64,000 nt of DNA from DASWJZ01 sp963792885 (GTDB lineage: Bacteria > Pseudomonadota > Alphaproteobacteria > Rhizobiales > Afifellaceae): contig CAWBXX010000002.1 of assembly GCA_963792885.1 (NCBI GenBank), forward strand, positions 558,001 through 622,000, read 5' to 3'. The position numbers were made by a program, and so were the translations under genes. The notes under the pieces were generated by a model, which was not told the origin of the DNA, ran no database searches, and saw only the letters and a program-made list of their open reading frames with translations. Of this stretch, positions 18,439-27,635 are shown in pieces. Numbering within the stretch: position 1 is the stretch's first letter; each line of letters begins with the position of its first letter.

Positions 18439-19122
18439 TCATTCGCCGCCGTATTCTTTCACCATCGTCAGATGATCCTCAACGTCTTTGACGCCGTTCA
18501 CCGTCTCTGCGGCGACGCGGACCGCCTTGCGTTCGATTTCGGTCGACACAATCCCCCACAGATGCACGACGCCATTGGCAACCGTTACGTTCATCAACCA
18601 ATCCCTGACGCCCGTCTCGTTGTGCATCCGCGTCATTACGGCTTCGCGTATGGCGCTATCGCCCGGCGCGGTTCCGTCGACCTTGGATGTCGCGACGCCG
18701 TGCAGGAGGTCGGCGCGGCTGACAATCCCGACGACGCGTCCGGCGGAGGTGACCGGCACGCGCTTGATGCGCCGCTCCTCGAGTATCTCGGCAATCTCCG
18801 AGATCGAAGTTTCCGGCGATACGGTGATTGTGTTTGTCGACATCACATCACGAACGTGCACGGCATGGCTTTTCACGTAGTCGTATGCGCGCAACTCAGG
18901 CGACGCGATCAGGTCAAGCCACCAGGAGCGGCGGCGCTCCGTGCCGGCTTCGGCCCTGTGCAGCAAATCGCCCTCGCTGACGATGCCGACGAGCTTGCCG
19001 GCCGAATCCACGACGGGAACGGCGCTGATACGGTGGCGGAGCATGATTTGCGCCGCCTCCCTGACCTGCGTGTCCGGAGCGACCGTGATCACGCTGGTCG
19101 TCATAAGGTCCTTTGCCTGCAT
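18439..19122 (-). CDS. CBS-pair and BON domain protein
   Basis: Contains two CBS motifs (residues 1-60 and 90-145: DLMTTSVITVAPDTQVREAA and DVMSTNTITVSPETSISEIA) and a C-terminal BON domain (about 155-220, WLMNVTVANGVVHLWG). CBS pairs bind adenosine nucleotides; BON domains bind membranes or phospholipid surfaces. I chose ATG 19122, seven bases after GGAGGG, over 19143. A Fnr/FixK-like box lies 57 bases upstream (19179-19192), suggesting induction under low oxygen, as known for CBS and USP genes in alphaproteobacterial FixK regulons. The role in energy sensing is inferred. Confidence 0.88.
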   Translation of the reverse strand: MQAKDLMTTSVITVAPDTQVREAAQIMLRHRISAVPVVDSAGKLVGIVSEGDLLHRAEAGTERRRSWWLDLIASPELRAYDYVKSHAVHVRDVMSTNTITVSPETSISEIAEILEERRIKRVPVTSAGRVVGIVSRADLLHGVATSKVDGTAPGDSAIREAVMTRMHNETGVRDWLMNVTVANGVVHLWGIVSTEIERKAVRVAAETVNGVKDVEDHLTMVKEYGGE

Positions 19123-19178
19123 CGTCGTTCCCTCCGAGGTCATGGAGGTCGACTCCGCCCGGTCGCAGGCGGTCTGCC

Positions 19179-19192
19179 TTGATCCAGGTCAA
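19179..19192 (-). promoter_or_regulatory. Fnr/FixK-like box upstream of the CBS-BON gene
   Basis: TTGATCCAGGTCAA matches TTGAY-N4-RTCAA, the dyad bound by Fnr/FixK proteins. Its centre is about 63 bases upstream of the chosen start, a distance that fits an activator at -41.5 with a short leader. Similar boxes precede the DoxX and tandem-USP genes. The -10 region is not obvious. Confidence 0.55.
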
Positions 19193-19263
19193 CGCGTTAG
19201 GCGCGAGCGACGATCCCCCGAGTGGCCGGTCGGCGCGGTCCGCTCGCTGCGCAGGAGCGCGGT

Positions 19264-22042
19264 TTATGCTTGCCCCTTTTCCCGCCGCAAGCGCTTCAGC
19301 TCGTAGAGCGTCTCCAGCGCCTCTTTCGGCGACAGCTCGTCGGGATTGATCGCTTCGAGCGCTTGAAGCGCGGGGTGCGCTTTCGCCGCCTCCGGCTCGG
19401 CGCGCGACGCGGCGAAGAGCGGAAGGTCGTCGATGATGGAGACGGGCCGCGCGCGGTCGCCCTTCTCCAGCATGTCGAGCACCTGCCGCGCTCGGCCGAT
19501 GACGGCGGCGGGAAGGCCGGCGAGCTTCGCCACCTGGATGCCGTAGGAGCGGTCGGCGGCGCCCGGTGCGACCTCGTGCAGGAAGACGACGTCGCCCTTC
19601 CACTCCTTCACCTTCATCGTCGCGTTGACGAGCCGCTTGAGCCGCGCGGCGAGCGCGGTCAGCTCGTGATAGTGGGTCGCGAAGAGCGCGCGGGAGAAAT
19701 TCACGTCGTGCAGATGCTCGATCGCCGCCCAGGCGATCGAGAGCCCGTCGAAGGTCGCGGTGCCGCGGCCGATCTCGTCGAGGATGACGAGCGCATGGGG
19801 TCCTGCCTGGTTCAGGATCGCCGCCGTCTCGACCATCTCCACCATGAAGGTGGAGCGCCCGCGCGCGAGATCGTCCGCGGCGCCGACGCGGGAGAAGACG
19901 GCATCAACGATCCCGATATGCGCCGCGCGCGCCGGCACGTAGCTTCCCGCCTGCGCCAGGATCGCGATCAGCGCGTTCTGGCGCAGGAAGGTGGATTTGC
20001 CCGCCATGTTCGGCCCGGTGAGCAACCAGATGCGGCCCGGGCCTTCGCCCCCTTCATCCTGAGGCGCGAGCGGAGCGAGCCTCGAAGGGCCGAGATCGCA
20101 GTCGTTTGCGACAAAGCTCTGCCCGTCGCGCTTCAGCGCCAGCTCCACGACCGGATGTCGCCCGCCCTCGATCCTGAAGGCGAGGCTCTGATCGACCTTC
20201 GGCCTGACATAGTCCTCGCGCGCGGCAAGCTCGGCGAGGGCAGAGGACACATCGATCTCGGCGAGTGCACGTGCCGCCACGCGGATCGCCTTCTCCGCCT
20301 CTGCCACGCGCCTGCAGAGAGTCGTCGAAAATTGAAAGCTCGATCTGAAGCGAGCGCTCCGCCGCGCTGGCGATCTTCCGCTCGAGCTCCCCGAGCTCGG
20401 CAGTGGTGAAGCGCATGGCGCTCGCCATTGTCTGCCGATGGATGAACCGCTCCGCGCCTGCGCTTGCCTTCAGTGCCTCCGCCTGGCCGGCCGTGACCTC
20501 GACGAAATAGCCGAGCACGTTGTTGTGCCGGATCTTGAGCGAACGGATGCCGGTTTCCTCGGCATAGCGCGCCTGCAGTCCTGCGATCACGCGGCGGCTC
20601 GCGTCGCGAAGACCCCGCGCCTCGTCGAGCGTCGCTTCATAGCCGGCGCGCACAAAGCCGCCGTCGCGCTTCAGCAGCGGAAGGTCGTCGGCGAGCGCCG
20701 CCGAAAGCGCATCGGCAAGCGCTCCCAGCGCGCCGCGGACGTCGTCGAGCGCGGCGCCTGGCCGGGGCCTTGGCTGGAGCGGGTCCGCGCTCTCGCCGCC
20801 GCCCGCATCCTGCAACTTCAGATAAATGGATTCGCCGGCCTCCAGCCCCGCCCGGATCATGTCGAGGTCGCGCGGTCCGCCGCGATCGAGCCCAAGCCGC
20901 GAAAGCGCTCGCAGCATGTCCGGCAGGCCGGAAAGCGCGTCGCGGATTCCCGCCCGAAGCGCGGGCCGCTCGAGGAAGAACGCCACGTCGTCGAGGCGCG
21001 CGGTCGATCTCCTGCCGGATCGGCGAGCGGGCTCGCGATCCGCTCGGCGAGAAGCCGCGAGCCGCCCGCGCTCCTGGTGCGGTCGATGGCGGCGAGGAGC
21101 GTCCCCTCGCGGCTGCCTGAGATCGAGCGGAAAAGCTCCAGATTGGCGCGCGTCGCCGCATCGATCCGCATGGTCTCGCGGTCGTCGATCCGCTTCGGCG
21201 GCTCGATCGGCGGCCGCTTCGCGACCTGCGTCTTTTCCACATAGGCGATGAGGCCGGCGCCGGCCGAAAGCTCCGCGCGGCTGAAGCTGCCGAAGGAATC
21301 CATCGTCTTGACGCCGAAGAGCTCGGCGAGCCGCGGCTCCGCCGTCGCCGCGTCGAAGAACGCCGCCGGCAGCGGCGTCATCGCTGCGCCGGTCGCGGTA
21401 AGGACCGCGCGCATTGCCGCGTCGTCCGCCGTGCGCTCGGCAATGAGCACCTCGCGCGGCTCGATGCGCGCAAGCGCCGCGGAAAGGCCGCCGGGCGGGC
21501 ATTCGCTCATGAGGAACTCGCCGGTCGAAATGTCGATCCAGGCGAGCGCATGGCGGTCGGCGCCGTCGCTTGCGGCGACTTCTGCACGATCGCGGCGAGA
21601 TAGTTGTTGCGGCTGGAATCGAGCAGCCGGTCCTCGGTGATCGTGCCCGGCGTCACGAGCCGCGTCACCGCGCGCCGGACGACCGTCTTCGAGCCGCGCC
21701 GTCGCGCCTCGGCCGGATCCTCGATCTGCTCGCAGACCGCGACGCGGAAGCCCGAGCGCGATCAGCTTCTGCAGATAATCGTCGGCGGCATGGACCGGCA
21801 CGCCGCACATCGGGATGTCGTCGCCGAGATGCTTGCCGCGCTTGGTGAGCGCGATGCCGAGCGCGCGCGAGGCCGTGACCGCGTCGTCGAAGAAGAGCTC
21901 GTAGAAATCGCCCATCCGATAGAAGAGCAGGCAATCCGGGTTTGCCGCCCGGATCTCGACGTACTGCTCCATCATGGGCGTGACGCGGGCGGACGCATCG
22001 GCGCCCGACTCGGAAGCCGCCTCCCGGCTCGCGCTTGTTCAT
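19264..22042 (-). CDS. mutS: DNA mismatch repair protein MutS (multiple frameshifts)
   Basis: Recognises mismatches and starts repair. Pieces in different frames together cover the whole family: mismatch-binding domain (CLLFYRMGDFYELFF), connector (WIDISTGEFLMSE), lever/clamp regions and ATPase (Walker A TGPNMAGKSTFLRQNA, DEIGRGTATFDGLSIAW, FATHYHELT). Frame changes lie near 21760, 21570, 21010 (two close together) and 20315, and probably one near 22030, since the frame of MMEQYVEIRA meets a stop before any ATG. The two shifts at 21760 and 21570 compensate, so one long ORF contains about 60 nonsense residues. A family-D repeat fragment is inserted in frame before Walker A. The true start may be 22042 or 21975. 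Confidence 0.9.
20051..20088. repeat. family-D palindromic repeat fragment inside mutS
   Basis: A 38-base stretch matching one arm of the family-D repeat at 45581-45695 (shared parts TCATCCTGAGG and GAGC...CTCGAAGG / AGCCTCGAAGG). It is read in frame in mutS as PSRLAPLAPQDEGG, just before GRIWLLTGPNMAGKS, a place where MutS proteins usually have only a short loop. Confidence 0.7.
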
Positions 22043-22254
22043 GCGCCGGACGCTAGCAGAGCGGGCGCGCCGCGGGCCAGGAGCGGATCGCCGCCATCCG
22101 CCTCGGCGATTCGTGCCGAATGCCTTGCCGGAGCGGCTCACGCGGTAGGGGTCGCGCGCGGACCTTGAGCAAACTCAATGACTTCTGGCGTCGTGCCGGC
22201 GCCGTGAAGCCGCTGCCTCAGCTTGTGGCGCGGCTGAACCCTGGAGAGCGAACG

Positions 22255-23225
22255 ATGGATACCGAAGCAATCCTGGAACGCCGGCGGCTGCGGCGGCGGG
22301 CGAGCTTCTGGCGGGTCGCGGCCTTCGTGATCCTCGCTGTGGCGATCGTCGGCCGGCGCGAGCCTCGCCTGGGACAAGGACGGCATAGGACGCCGCCGCG
22401 CGCGGCCAGGTCGCCGACATCAAGGTCGACGGCTTCATCACGACGCGCCCGGACGCGGTGAAGGTGATCGACCGCGCCGCCGAGGCAAGCTCGGTCAAGG
22501 CGATCATGCTTCACATCGATTCCGGCGGCGGCGCGGCGTCCGGCGGCGAAGCGCTTTACAAGGCCGTGCGCCGCGCCTCGGAGAAGAAGCCGGTCGTCGC
22601 CGTGATCGACGGGCTCGGCGCTTCCGCCGCCTACATGACGGCGATCGCCGCCGATCATATCGTCGCGCGCGAGACCGCCATCACCGGCTCGATCGGCGTG
22701 ATCTTCCAGTATCGGGCATTTCGAGGAGCTCCTGCAGAAGATCGGCGTCCAGTACGAGGAGGTGAAGAGCGCGCCGCTGAAGGGCGAGCCTTCGCTCTTC
22801 CGGGCGCCCGATCCCGGCCGCGACGGCGATGCTGAAGTCGGTGATCGACGACACCTACGACTGGTTCGTCGGCCTCGTCGCCGATCGCCGCAACCTGCCG
22901 GAGGCGACGGCGCGGCGCCTCGCCGACGGCAGCATCTATACCGGCCGGCAGGCGCTCGCGGCTGAAGCTCATCGACGAGGTCGGCGGCGATCCGGAGGCG
23001 CGCGCCTGGCTCGCCACGGAGAAGGACGTTTCGGAGGACTTGCCGATGCGGGAATGGAAGCCGGACGAGTCGTTCTTCTCGATGTTCCAGGAGAACGCGC
23101 TCGTCGGTCTTGCGCGGCTCGTCGGCCTCGACGCCGGCGCGGCAGCAATTCTGCCGCGCCGACTTACAGTTGACGGTCTGCTATCCGTTTGGCAGGCTCC
23201 GCTTTTCGGGCGATCCGATCGCTAA
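22255..23225 (+). CDS. sppA: signal peptide peptidase SppA (multiple frameshifts)
   Basis: Membrane-anchored serine protease that degrades cleaved signal peptides. ATG 22255 follows CTGGAGAG. The N-terminal anchor is VAAFVILAVAIVG (residues 21-33). The catalytic region has IDSGGGAASGGEALY, the nucleophile-bearing GLGASAAYMTAIAADHI, TGSIGVIFQY and the lysine-bearing VKSAPLKGEPSLFRA. The C-terminal part (IDDTYDWFVGLVADRR; LIDEVGGDPEAR) ends at 23225. Frame changes lie near 22353, 22400, 22715, 22815 and 22965, probably all assembly indels. Length (about 323 residues) fits the short SppA form, upstream of ihfB as in related genomes. Confidence 0.88.
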
Positions 23226-23237
23226 GGGGGGCCAGCG

Positions 23238-23525
23238 GTGATCAAATCGGAGCTCATCGAGCGAATTGCCTCGCGCAATCCGCATCTGTTCCAGCGCGAC
23301 GTGGAGCACATCGTCAACGCCATCCTGGAGGAGATCGTGTCGGCGCTTGCGCGCGGCGACAGGGTGGAGCTCCGCGGCTTCGGCGCGTTCTCGGTAAAGA
23401 ACCGCCCGGCGCGCACCGGCCGCAATCCGCGCACCGGCGAGCAGGTGGTCGTGTCGGAGAAATACGTGCCGTTCTTCAAGACCGGCAAGGACATGCGCGA
23501 GCGCCTGAACACTACCGGAGGGTGA
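23238..23525 (+). CDS. ihfB: integration host factor subunit beta
   Basis: Nucleoid protein that bends DNA as a heterodimer with IhfA. The 95-residue product has the HU/IHF fold with the DNA-arm signature GFGAFSVKNRPARTGRNPRTG (residues 50-70), where the RNP.TG loop holds the intercalating proline. The GTG start at 23238 gives the usual MIKSELIERIA N-terminus. It follows sppA by 12 bases and precedes the LapA-domain gene by four bases, so the three are probably one transcript. The frame is intact. Confidence 0.95.
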   Translation: MIKSELIERIASRNPHLFQRDVEHIVNAILEEIVSALARGDRVELRGFGAFSVKNRPARTGRNPRTGEQVVVSEKYVPFFKTGKDMRERLNTTGG

Positions 23526-23529
23526 GGAA

Positions 23530-23891
23530 TTGCGCACGCTCGGCACGATCCTGAAGTGGGTCATCCTGCTGCCGATTCTGGCCGCGATGCTGCTTCTTGC
23601 CGTCGCCAACGGCCAGGACGTGACGGTGCACCTGAACCCGTTCAACGCCGACGATCCGGTCCTGAGGGTCGATCTGCCGCTCTACCAGCTCGCCTTCATC
23701 CTCTTCGTGCTCGGCGTGCTGGTCGGCGGGCTCGTCGCCTGGACGAGCCAGCTGAAGCAGCGTCGGCGCCTCGCGCGCCCGCCGCGAGATGGACGCCCTC
23801 TTTGAAAGCCGCGCCGAGAGGGCGGCCGAGCGAGCGCCGGCAGAGCCCTCTGACGTCGCCGGCTTCCTGCCGCGCCCCGAGCGCGAGCTGA
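23530..23891 (+). CDS. LapA (DUF1049) domain membrane protein (frameshifted)
   Basis: Inner-membrane protein with two hydrophobic helices (residues 8-27, WVILLPILAAMLLLAVANGQ, and 52-70, LAFILFVLGVLVGGLVAW) around a short periplasmic loop, followed by a basic cytosolic tail. This is the LapA/YciS pattern; E. coli LapA helps control LpxC and lipopolysaccharide level. The start is TTG 23530 after GAGG. The tail leaves frame near 23775; the better continuation is REMDALFESRAERA, ending near 23891, so the exact 3' end is uncertain. It sits directly behind ihfB. Confidence 0.75.
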
Positions 23892-23901
23892 ACCGGCATC
23901 G

Positions 23902-24866
23902 ATGCGGGTCGTTTCGGCCGACGATCTCGCCCGCATCTTCACTTTCCCGCCCTGATCGAGGCGCTCCGCCACGCCTTCCGAAGCGAGATCGAAGTGCCTG
24001 TCCGCCACCACCATCGGATCGAGCGGCCGGGCGAGCCCGCCGCGACGCTGCTTCTGATGCCGGCCTGGACCAAGGGCGCGGAGCGCGCCTTTCCCGGCGT
24101 GAAGGTCGTCTCCCTCTATCCGGGCAATTCCTCGCGCGGCCTGCCGAGCCTGATGGGCACCTATCTTCTGATGGACGGGGCGAGCGGCGCGCCGCTGGCC
24201 GCGATCGACGGGCAGGCGCTGACCTTGTGGCGGACGGCGGCGGCCTCCGCGCTCGCCGCCTCCTATCTTGCTCGCGAGGACGCGCGCCGCCTCGTCATGG
24301 TCGGCGCCGGCGCGCTCGCGCCGTATCTGATCGAGGCGCATGCGAGCGTCCGCCCGATCGCCGAGGTTCAGGTCTGGAACCACAATTTGCGGCGCGCCGA
24401 GGAGCTTGCGGCAAAGCTCTCCGGGCGCGCCTATTCCGTGCAGCGCCACGACCGACCTCGAAGCGGCGGTGCAAGTCCGCCGACATCGTCTCCTGCGCCA
24501 CGCTCTCCTCCGATCCGCTGGTGAAGGGCGCGTGGCTGAGGCCGGGCGCGCATCTCGATCTGGTCGGCGCGCTTCACGCCGAAGATGCGCGAGAGCGACG
24601 ACGAGGCGGTGAGCCGCGCCCGCATCTTCGTCGACACCCGCGCCGGCGCGCTGAAGGAGGCCGGCGACATCGTGCAGCCGCTTGAAGCGCGGATCATCGG
24701 AGAATCGGATATCGTCGGCGACCTCTTCGACCTCTGCCGCGGCAAAGTCGAAGGCCGCCAGTCGGCGGAGGAGATCACGCTCTTCAAATCCGTCGGCACC
24801 GCGATCGAGGATCTGGCCGCGGCCATTCTGGCCTGTTCAGGCGAAGGGCCGGCGGCGTCTTCCTAG
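23902..24866 (+). CDS. ornithine cyclodeaminase / mu-crystallin family protein (multiple frameshifts)
   Basis: NAD(P)-dependent enzyme of the ornithine cyclodeaminase, alanine dehydrogenase and mu-crystallin family. ATG 23902 starts MRVVSADDLARIFTFP. Conserved parts include LMPAWTKGAERAFPGVKVVS (substrate region), DGQALTLWRTAAASALAASY (catalytic Asp or Lys side differs by subgroup) and the Rossmann motif VMVGAGALAPYLIEAH. Frame changes lie near 23947 (a stop arises there), 24443, 24472 and 24570, all likely single-base errors; the final segment to 24866 is clean. The substrate is unknown: the family also holds ketimine and pyrroline-2-carboxylate reductases. Confidence 0.8.
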
Positions 24867-24879
24867 TCCCCGTTCAGTT

Positions 24880-25252
24880 TCAGTCGCCGCCGCCTTCGGC
24901 GAAGGTCGCGTCATCCTTGAGCGCGATCTGAGCGCAGGCATCCGCGATCTTCTTCTGCCATTCCGCATGGTTCTCGTAGACCACCTTGCCGAAGCGGTGC
25001 TCCTGCTCCTCGAAATCCGCGCCCTCGACCACGTAGCGTTTCTTGCCCCTTGCGAGCGGCGCGAGCGCGTCGATGACGCACTCCGTCATCGTCACGCCGC
25101 TTCGCGGGCCCCATCTGGGCAAGCGGCCCGTCGGTCTGGCCGTCGAGGATCTCCTCGACCACGGAAGGGAAATCGTCCGCAGCGAGAGCCGGAGCCGGCC
25201 CGCCAAGGAAAGTCGAGGCAGTCAGGACGATTGCGGATTGAAGGTTGCGCAT
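24880..25252 (-). CDS. hypothetical secreted protein (frameshifted)
   Basis: About 124 codons merged from two frames. The N-terminus MRNLQSAIVLTASTFLGGPA with ALA-ADD forms a signal peptide. The mature part begins DDFPSVVEEILDGQTDG and, after a shift near 25105, continues VTMTECVIDALAPLARGKKR and ends in an acidic tail. An ATG at 25252 follows GGAG. No family is recognised. It is convergent with the ornithine-cyclodeaminase-like gene (13-base gap) and divergent from the rimP operon. Confidence 0.55.
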
Positions 25253-25320
25253 TGGTCGCCGCTCCAATTGCGATCTTAACGATTCACCTGCCACGACCGA
25301 TCTGCAAGGTTTTCTCCCGC

Positions 25321-25349
25321 TTGCCAGGCGGATTTGGAGCGCCTATATC
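25321..25349 (+). promoter_or_regulatory. candidate promoter of the rimP-nusA-infB operon
   Basis: TTGCCA at 25321-25326 and TATATC at 25344-25349 with a 17-base spacer form a good sigma-70-like promoter. Transcription would start near 25356 and leave a leader of about 95 nt that contains the hairpin and T-tract at 25382-25407. Confidence 0.5.
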
Positions 25350-25381
25350 CTTTTCAACACATCTCGAAGCCAATCGAGGGT

Positions 25382-25407
25382 GGGTCCCGCGGGGCCCGCT
25401 CTTTTTT
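25382..25407 (+). terminator. terminator-like hairpin in the rimP leader
   Basis: GGGTCC pairs with GGGCCC (one G-T pair, loop CGCG) and six T residues follow after four bases (25402-25407). It lies between the promoter and the rimP start at 25451, so it could act as an attenuator of the operon, or end a short transcript. In E. coli the equivalent operon is also controlled in its leader and by NusA. Confidence 0.5.
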
Positions 25408-25450
25408 GTTGCCCGAAGGGCCTGTGGCCCGGAGCCGGGCGAGGAAACGA

Positions 25451-25984
25451 ATGGACGGCCGCCGTCTGACGCGAGAGAGCGGGCTCGAGGCCCGCATCGC
25501 CCATATCGTGGAGCCGATCGCCAACGATCTCGGCTATGACCTCGTTCGCGTGAAGGTGTCGGGGCTGAACGGCATGACCGTGCAGATCATGGCCGAGCGG
25601 CCCGACGGCACCATGACGGTGGAGGACTGCGAGCTGCTTTCGCGCAACGTCTCGCCGGCGATGGATGTCGCCGACCCGATCAACCGCGAATACCACCTCG
25701 AGATTTCGTCTCCCGGCATCGACCGGCCGCTGACACGCACCAAGGATTTCGAGATTTGGGCCGGCCACGAGGCGAAGATCGAGATGGAAGTGGCGGTCGA
25801 CGGTCGCAAGCGCTTTCGCGGTGTGCTTCTCGGTGCGAAGGACGGGGCTGCCGGCGTGCGACTTCTCGATACGCCGGCGGAGGCGGACGTTTGGCTGCCG
25901 ATCGATTCGATCGGCGAGGCGCGGCTCGTCCTGACCGATGCAACTGGTGAAGGCGGCGCTGCGTCGGAGCGCCGCAATCCTTGA
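25451..25984 (+). CDS. rimP: ribosome maturation factor RimP
   Basis: Helps assemble the 30S subunit. The 177-residue protein begins MDGRRLTRESGLEARIAHIV; I chose ATG 25451, six bases after GAGGAA, because the upstream extension is not conserved. Family motifs include LGYDLVRVKVSG, DCELLSRNVSPAMDV and the SSPGIDRPLTRTKDF motif near residue 95, followed by the SH3-like C-terminal domain. It is the first gene of rimP-nusA-ylxR-infB and is preceded by a candidate promoter and a leader hairpin. Confidence 0.95.
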   Translation: MDGRRLTRESGLEARIAHIVEPIANDLGYDLVRVKVSGLNGMTVQIMAERPDGTMTVEDCELLSRNVSPAMDVADPINREYHLEISSPGIDRPLTRTKDFEIWAGHEAKIEMEVAVDGRKRFRGVLLGAKDGAAGVRLLDTPAEADVWLPIDSIGEARLVLTDATGEGGAASERRNP

Positions 25985-26027
25985 GAAAACCGACGCGTGA
26001 ATTTCTGAGGAACGGAGCTGAAGCAAG

Positions 26028-27635
26028 ATGGCTGTCAGTGCAAATAGGTTGGAGCTCCTGCAGATCGCCGATGCGGTTGCGCGCGAGAAGACGATCGATC
26101 GCCGCATCGTTATCGGCGCCATGGAGGACGCGATCCAGAAGGCGGCGAAGTCGCGCTACGGCGCAGAGACCGACGTGCGCGCCGAGATCGACGAGAAGAC
26201 CGGGGACATTCGCCTGCAGCGGCTGCTTGAAGTGGTCGACATGGTGGAGAACGACTCCGCGCAGATCTCAGTCGACGATGCGCGCAGCCGCAATCCCGCC
26301 GCGCAGGTCGGCGACTACATCTCCGAGCCGCTGCCGCCGCTCGACTACGGTCGCATCGCCGCCCAGTCGGCGAAGCAGGTGATCATGCAGAAGGTGCGCG
26401 AGGCCGAGCGTGATCGCCAATACGAGGACTACAAGGATCGCATCGGCGAGATCGTCAACGGCACGGTGAAGCGCGTCGAATACGGCAACGTCATCGTCGA
26501 TCTTGGCCGCGGCGAGGCGATCATCCGCCGCGACGAGATGATCCCGCGCGAGACATTCCGCTACGGCGACCGCGTGCGCGCCTATGTCTACGACGTGCGT
26601 CGCGAGCAGCGCGGCCCGCAAATCTTCCTGTCGCGCACGCACCCGCAATTCATGGCGAAGCTCTTCACCATGGAGGTGCCAGAAATCTACGACGGCATTA
26701 TCGAGATCAAATCGGTCGCCCGCGACCCGGGCTCGAGAGCCAAGATCGCCGTTGTCTCTCACGACACCTCGATCGACCCTGTCGGCGCCTGCGTCGGCAT
26801 GCGTGGCAGCCGCGTGCAGGCGGTGGTCGGCGAGCTTGCCGGCGAGCGCATCGACATCATCCCGTGGAATCCGGACGCCGCCACCTTCATCGTCAACTCG
26901 CTGCAGCCGGCCGAGGTGACGAAGGTCGTGCTCGACGAGGAGGCCGAGCGCATCGAGGTCGTCGTCCCCGACGATCAGCTCTCGCTCGCGATCGGCCGCC
27001 GCGGCCAGAACGTGCGGCTTGCTTCGCAGCTGACCGGCTGGGACATCGACATCCTGACCGAGGACGAGGAGTTGGAGCGCCGCCAGAAGGAGTTCCAGGA
27101 ACGCACGCAGCTCTTCGTCACGGCGCTCGATGTCGACGAGATGGTGGCGCAGCTTCTTGCCTCCGAGGGCTTTGCCAGCGTCGAGGACATCGCGCTCGTG
27201 GATCGCGACGAGATCGCCTCGATCGAAGGCTTCGACGAGGAGACGGCGGAGGAGCTTCAGGCGCGCGCGCGCGAATATCTGGAGAAGGTGGAGGCCGAGC
27301 AGGACGACGAGCGCAAGAAGCTCGGCGTCGAAGACTCGCTCCGTGAGATTCCTGGCATCACCACCGCGATGATGGTCGCGCTCGGCAAGAACGACGTCAG
27401 AACGCTGGAGGACCTTGCCTATTGCGCAGCCGACGATCTCGTCGGCTGGACCGAGCGCAAGGACGGCGAGACGAAGCGTTTCGAGGGCGCATTGTCGGGC
27501 TTCGAGGTCCCGCGCCAGGAGGCGGAGCAGATCGTGATGGCCGCACGGCTGAAGGCCGGCCTTGTGACCGAGGCCGACCTCGCGCCGCCCCCCGAAGAGG
27601 CGGAACCGGCCGAGACGGAGGCAGCGACCGTTTGA
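26028..27635 (+). CDS. nusA: transcription termination/antitermination factor NusA
   Basis: Binds RNA polymerase and nascent RNA to control pausing, termination and antitermination. The 535-residue protein has, in order, the N-terminal polymerase-binding domain (1-130), an S1 domain (about 135-200, GTVKRVEYGNVIVDLGRGEA), two KH domains (VGACVGMRGSRVQAVVGEL; AIGRRGQNVRLASQLTGW) and two C-terminal helical repeats (AR1/AR2; VDEMVAQLLASEGF and SLREIPGITTAMM). The frame is intact. Its stop overlaps the TTG start of the ylxR-like gene. Confidence 0.97.
   Translation: MAVSANRLELLQIADAVAREKTIDRRIVIGAMEDAIQKAAKSRYGAETDVRAEIDEKTGDIRLQRLLEVVDMVENDSAQISVDDARSRNPAAQVGDYISEPLPPLDYGRIAAQSAKQVIMQKVREAERDRQYEDYKDRIGEIVNGTVKRVEYGNVIVDLGRGEAIIRRDEMIPRETFRYGDRVRAYVYDVRREQRGPQIFLSRTHPQFMAKLFTMEVPEIYDGIIEIKSVARDPGSRAKIAVVSHDTSIDPVGACVGMRGSRVQAVVGELAGERIDIIPWNPDAATFIVNSLQPAEVTKVVLDEEAERIEVVVPDDQLSLAIGRRGQNVRLASQLTGWDIDILTEDEELERRQKEFQERTQLFVTALDVDEMVAQLLASEGFASVEDIALVDRDEIASIEGFDEETAEELQARAREYLEKVEAEQDDERKKLGVEDSLREIPGITTAMMVALGKNDVRTLEDLAYCAADDLVGWTERKDGETKRFEGALSGFEVPRQEAEQIVMAARLKAGLVTEADLAPPPEEAEPAETEAATV

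Noticed and set aside
21570..21760. Possible novel domain inside the long MutS frame
   Set aside because: The residues are out of frame; another frame here gives the normal MutS sequence RVAVCEQIEDPAEARRRGSK.
22043..22254. Regulatory or RNA element between mutS and sppA
   Set aside because: No clear promoter, dyad or ORF was found in this divergent gap.
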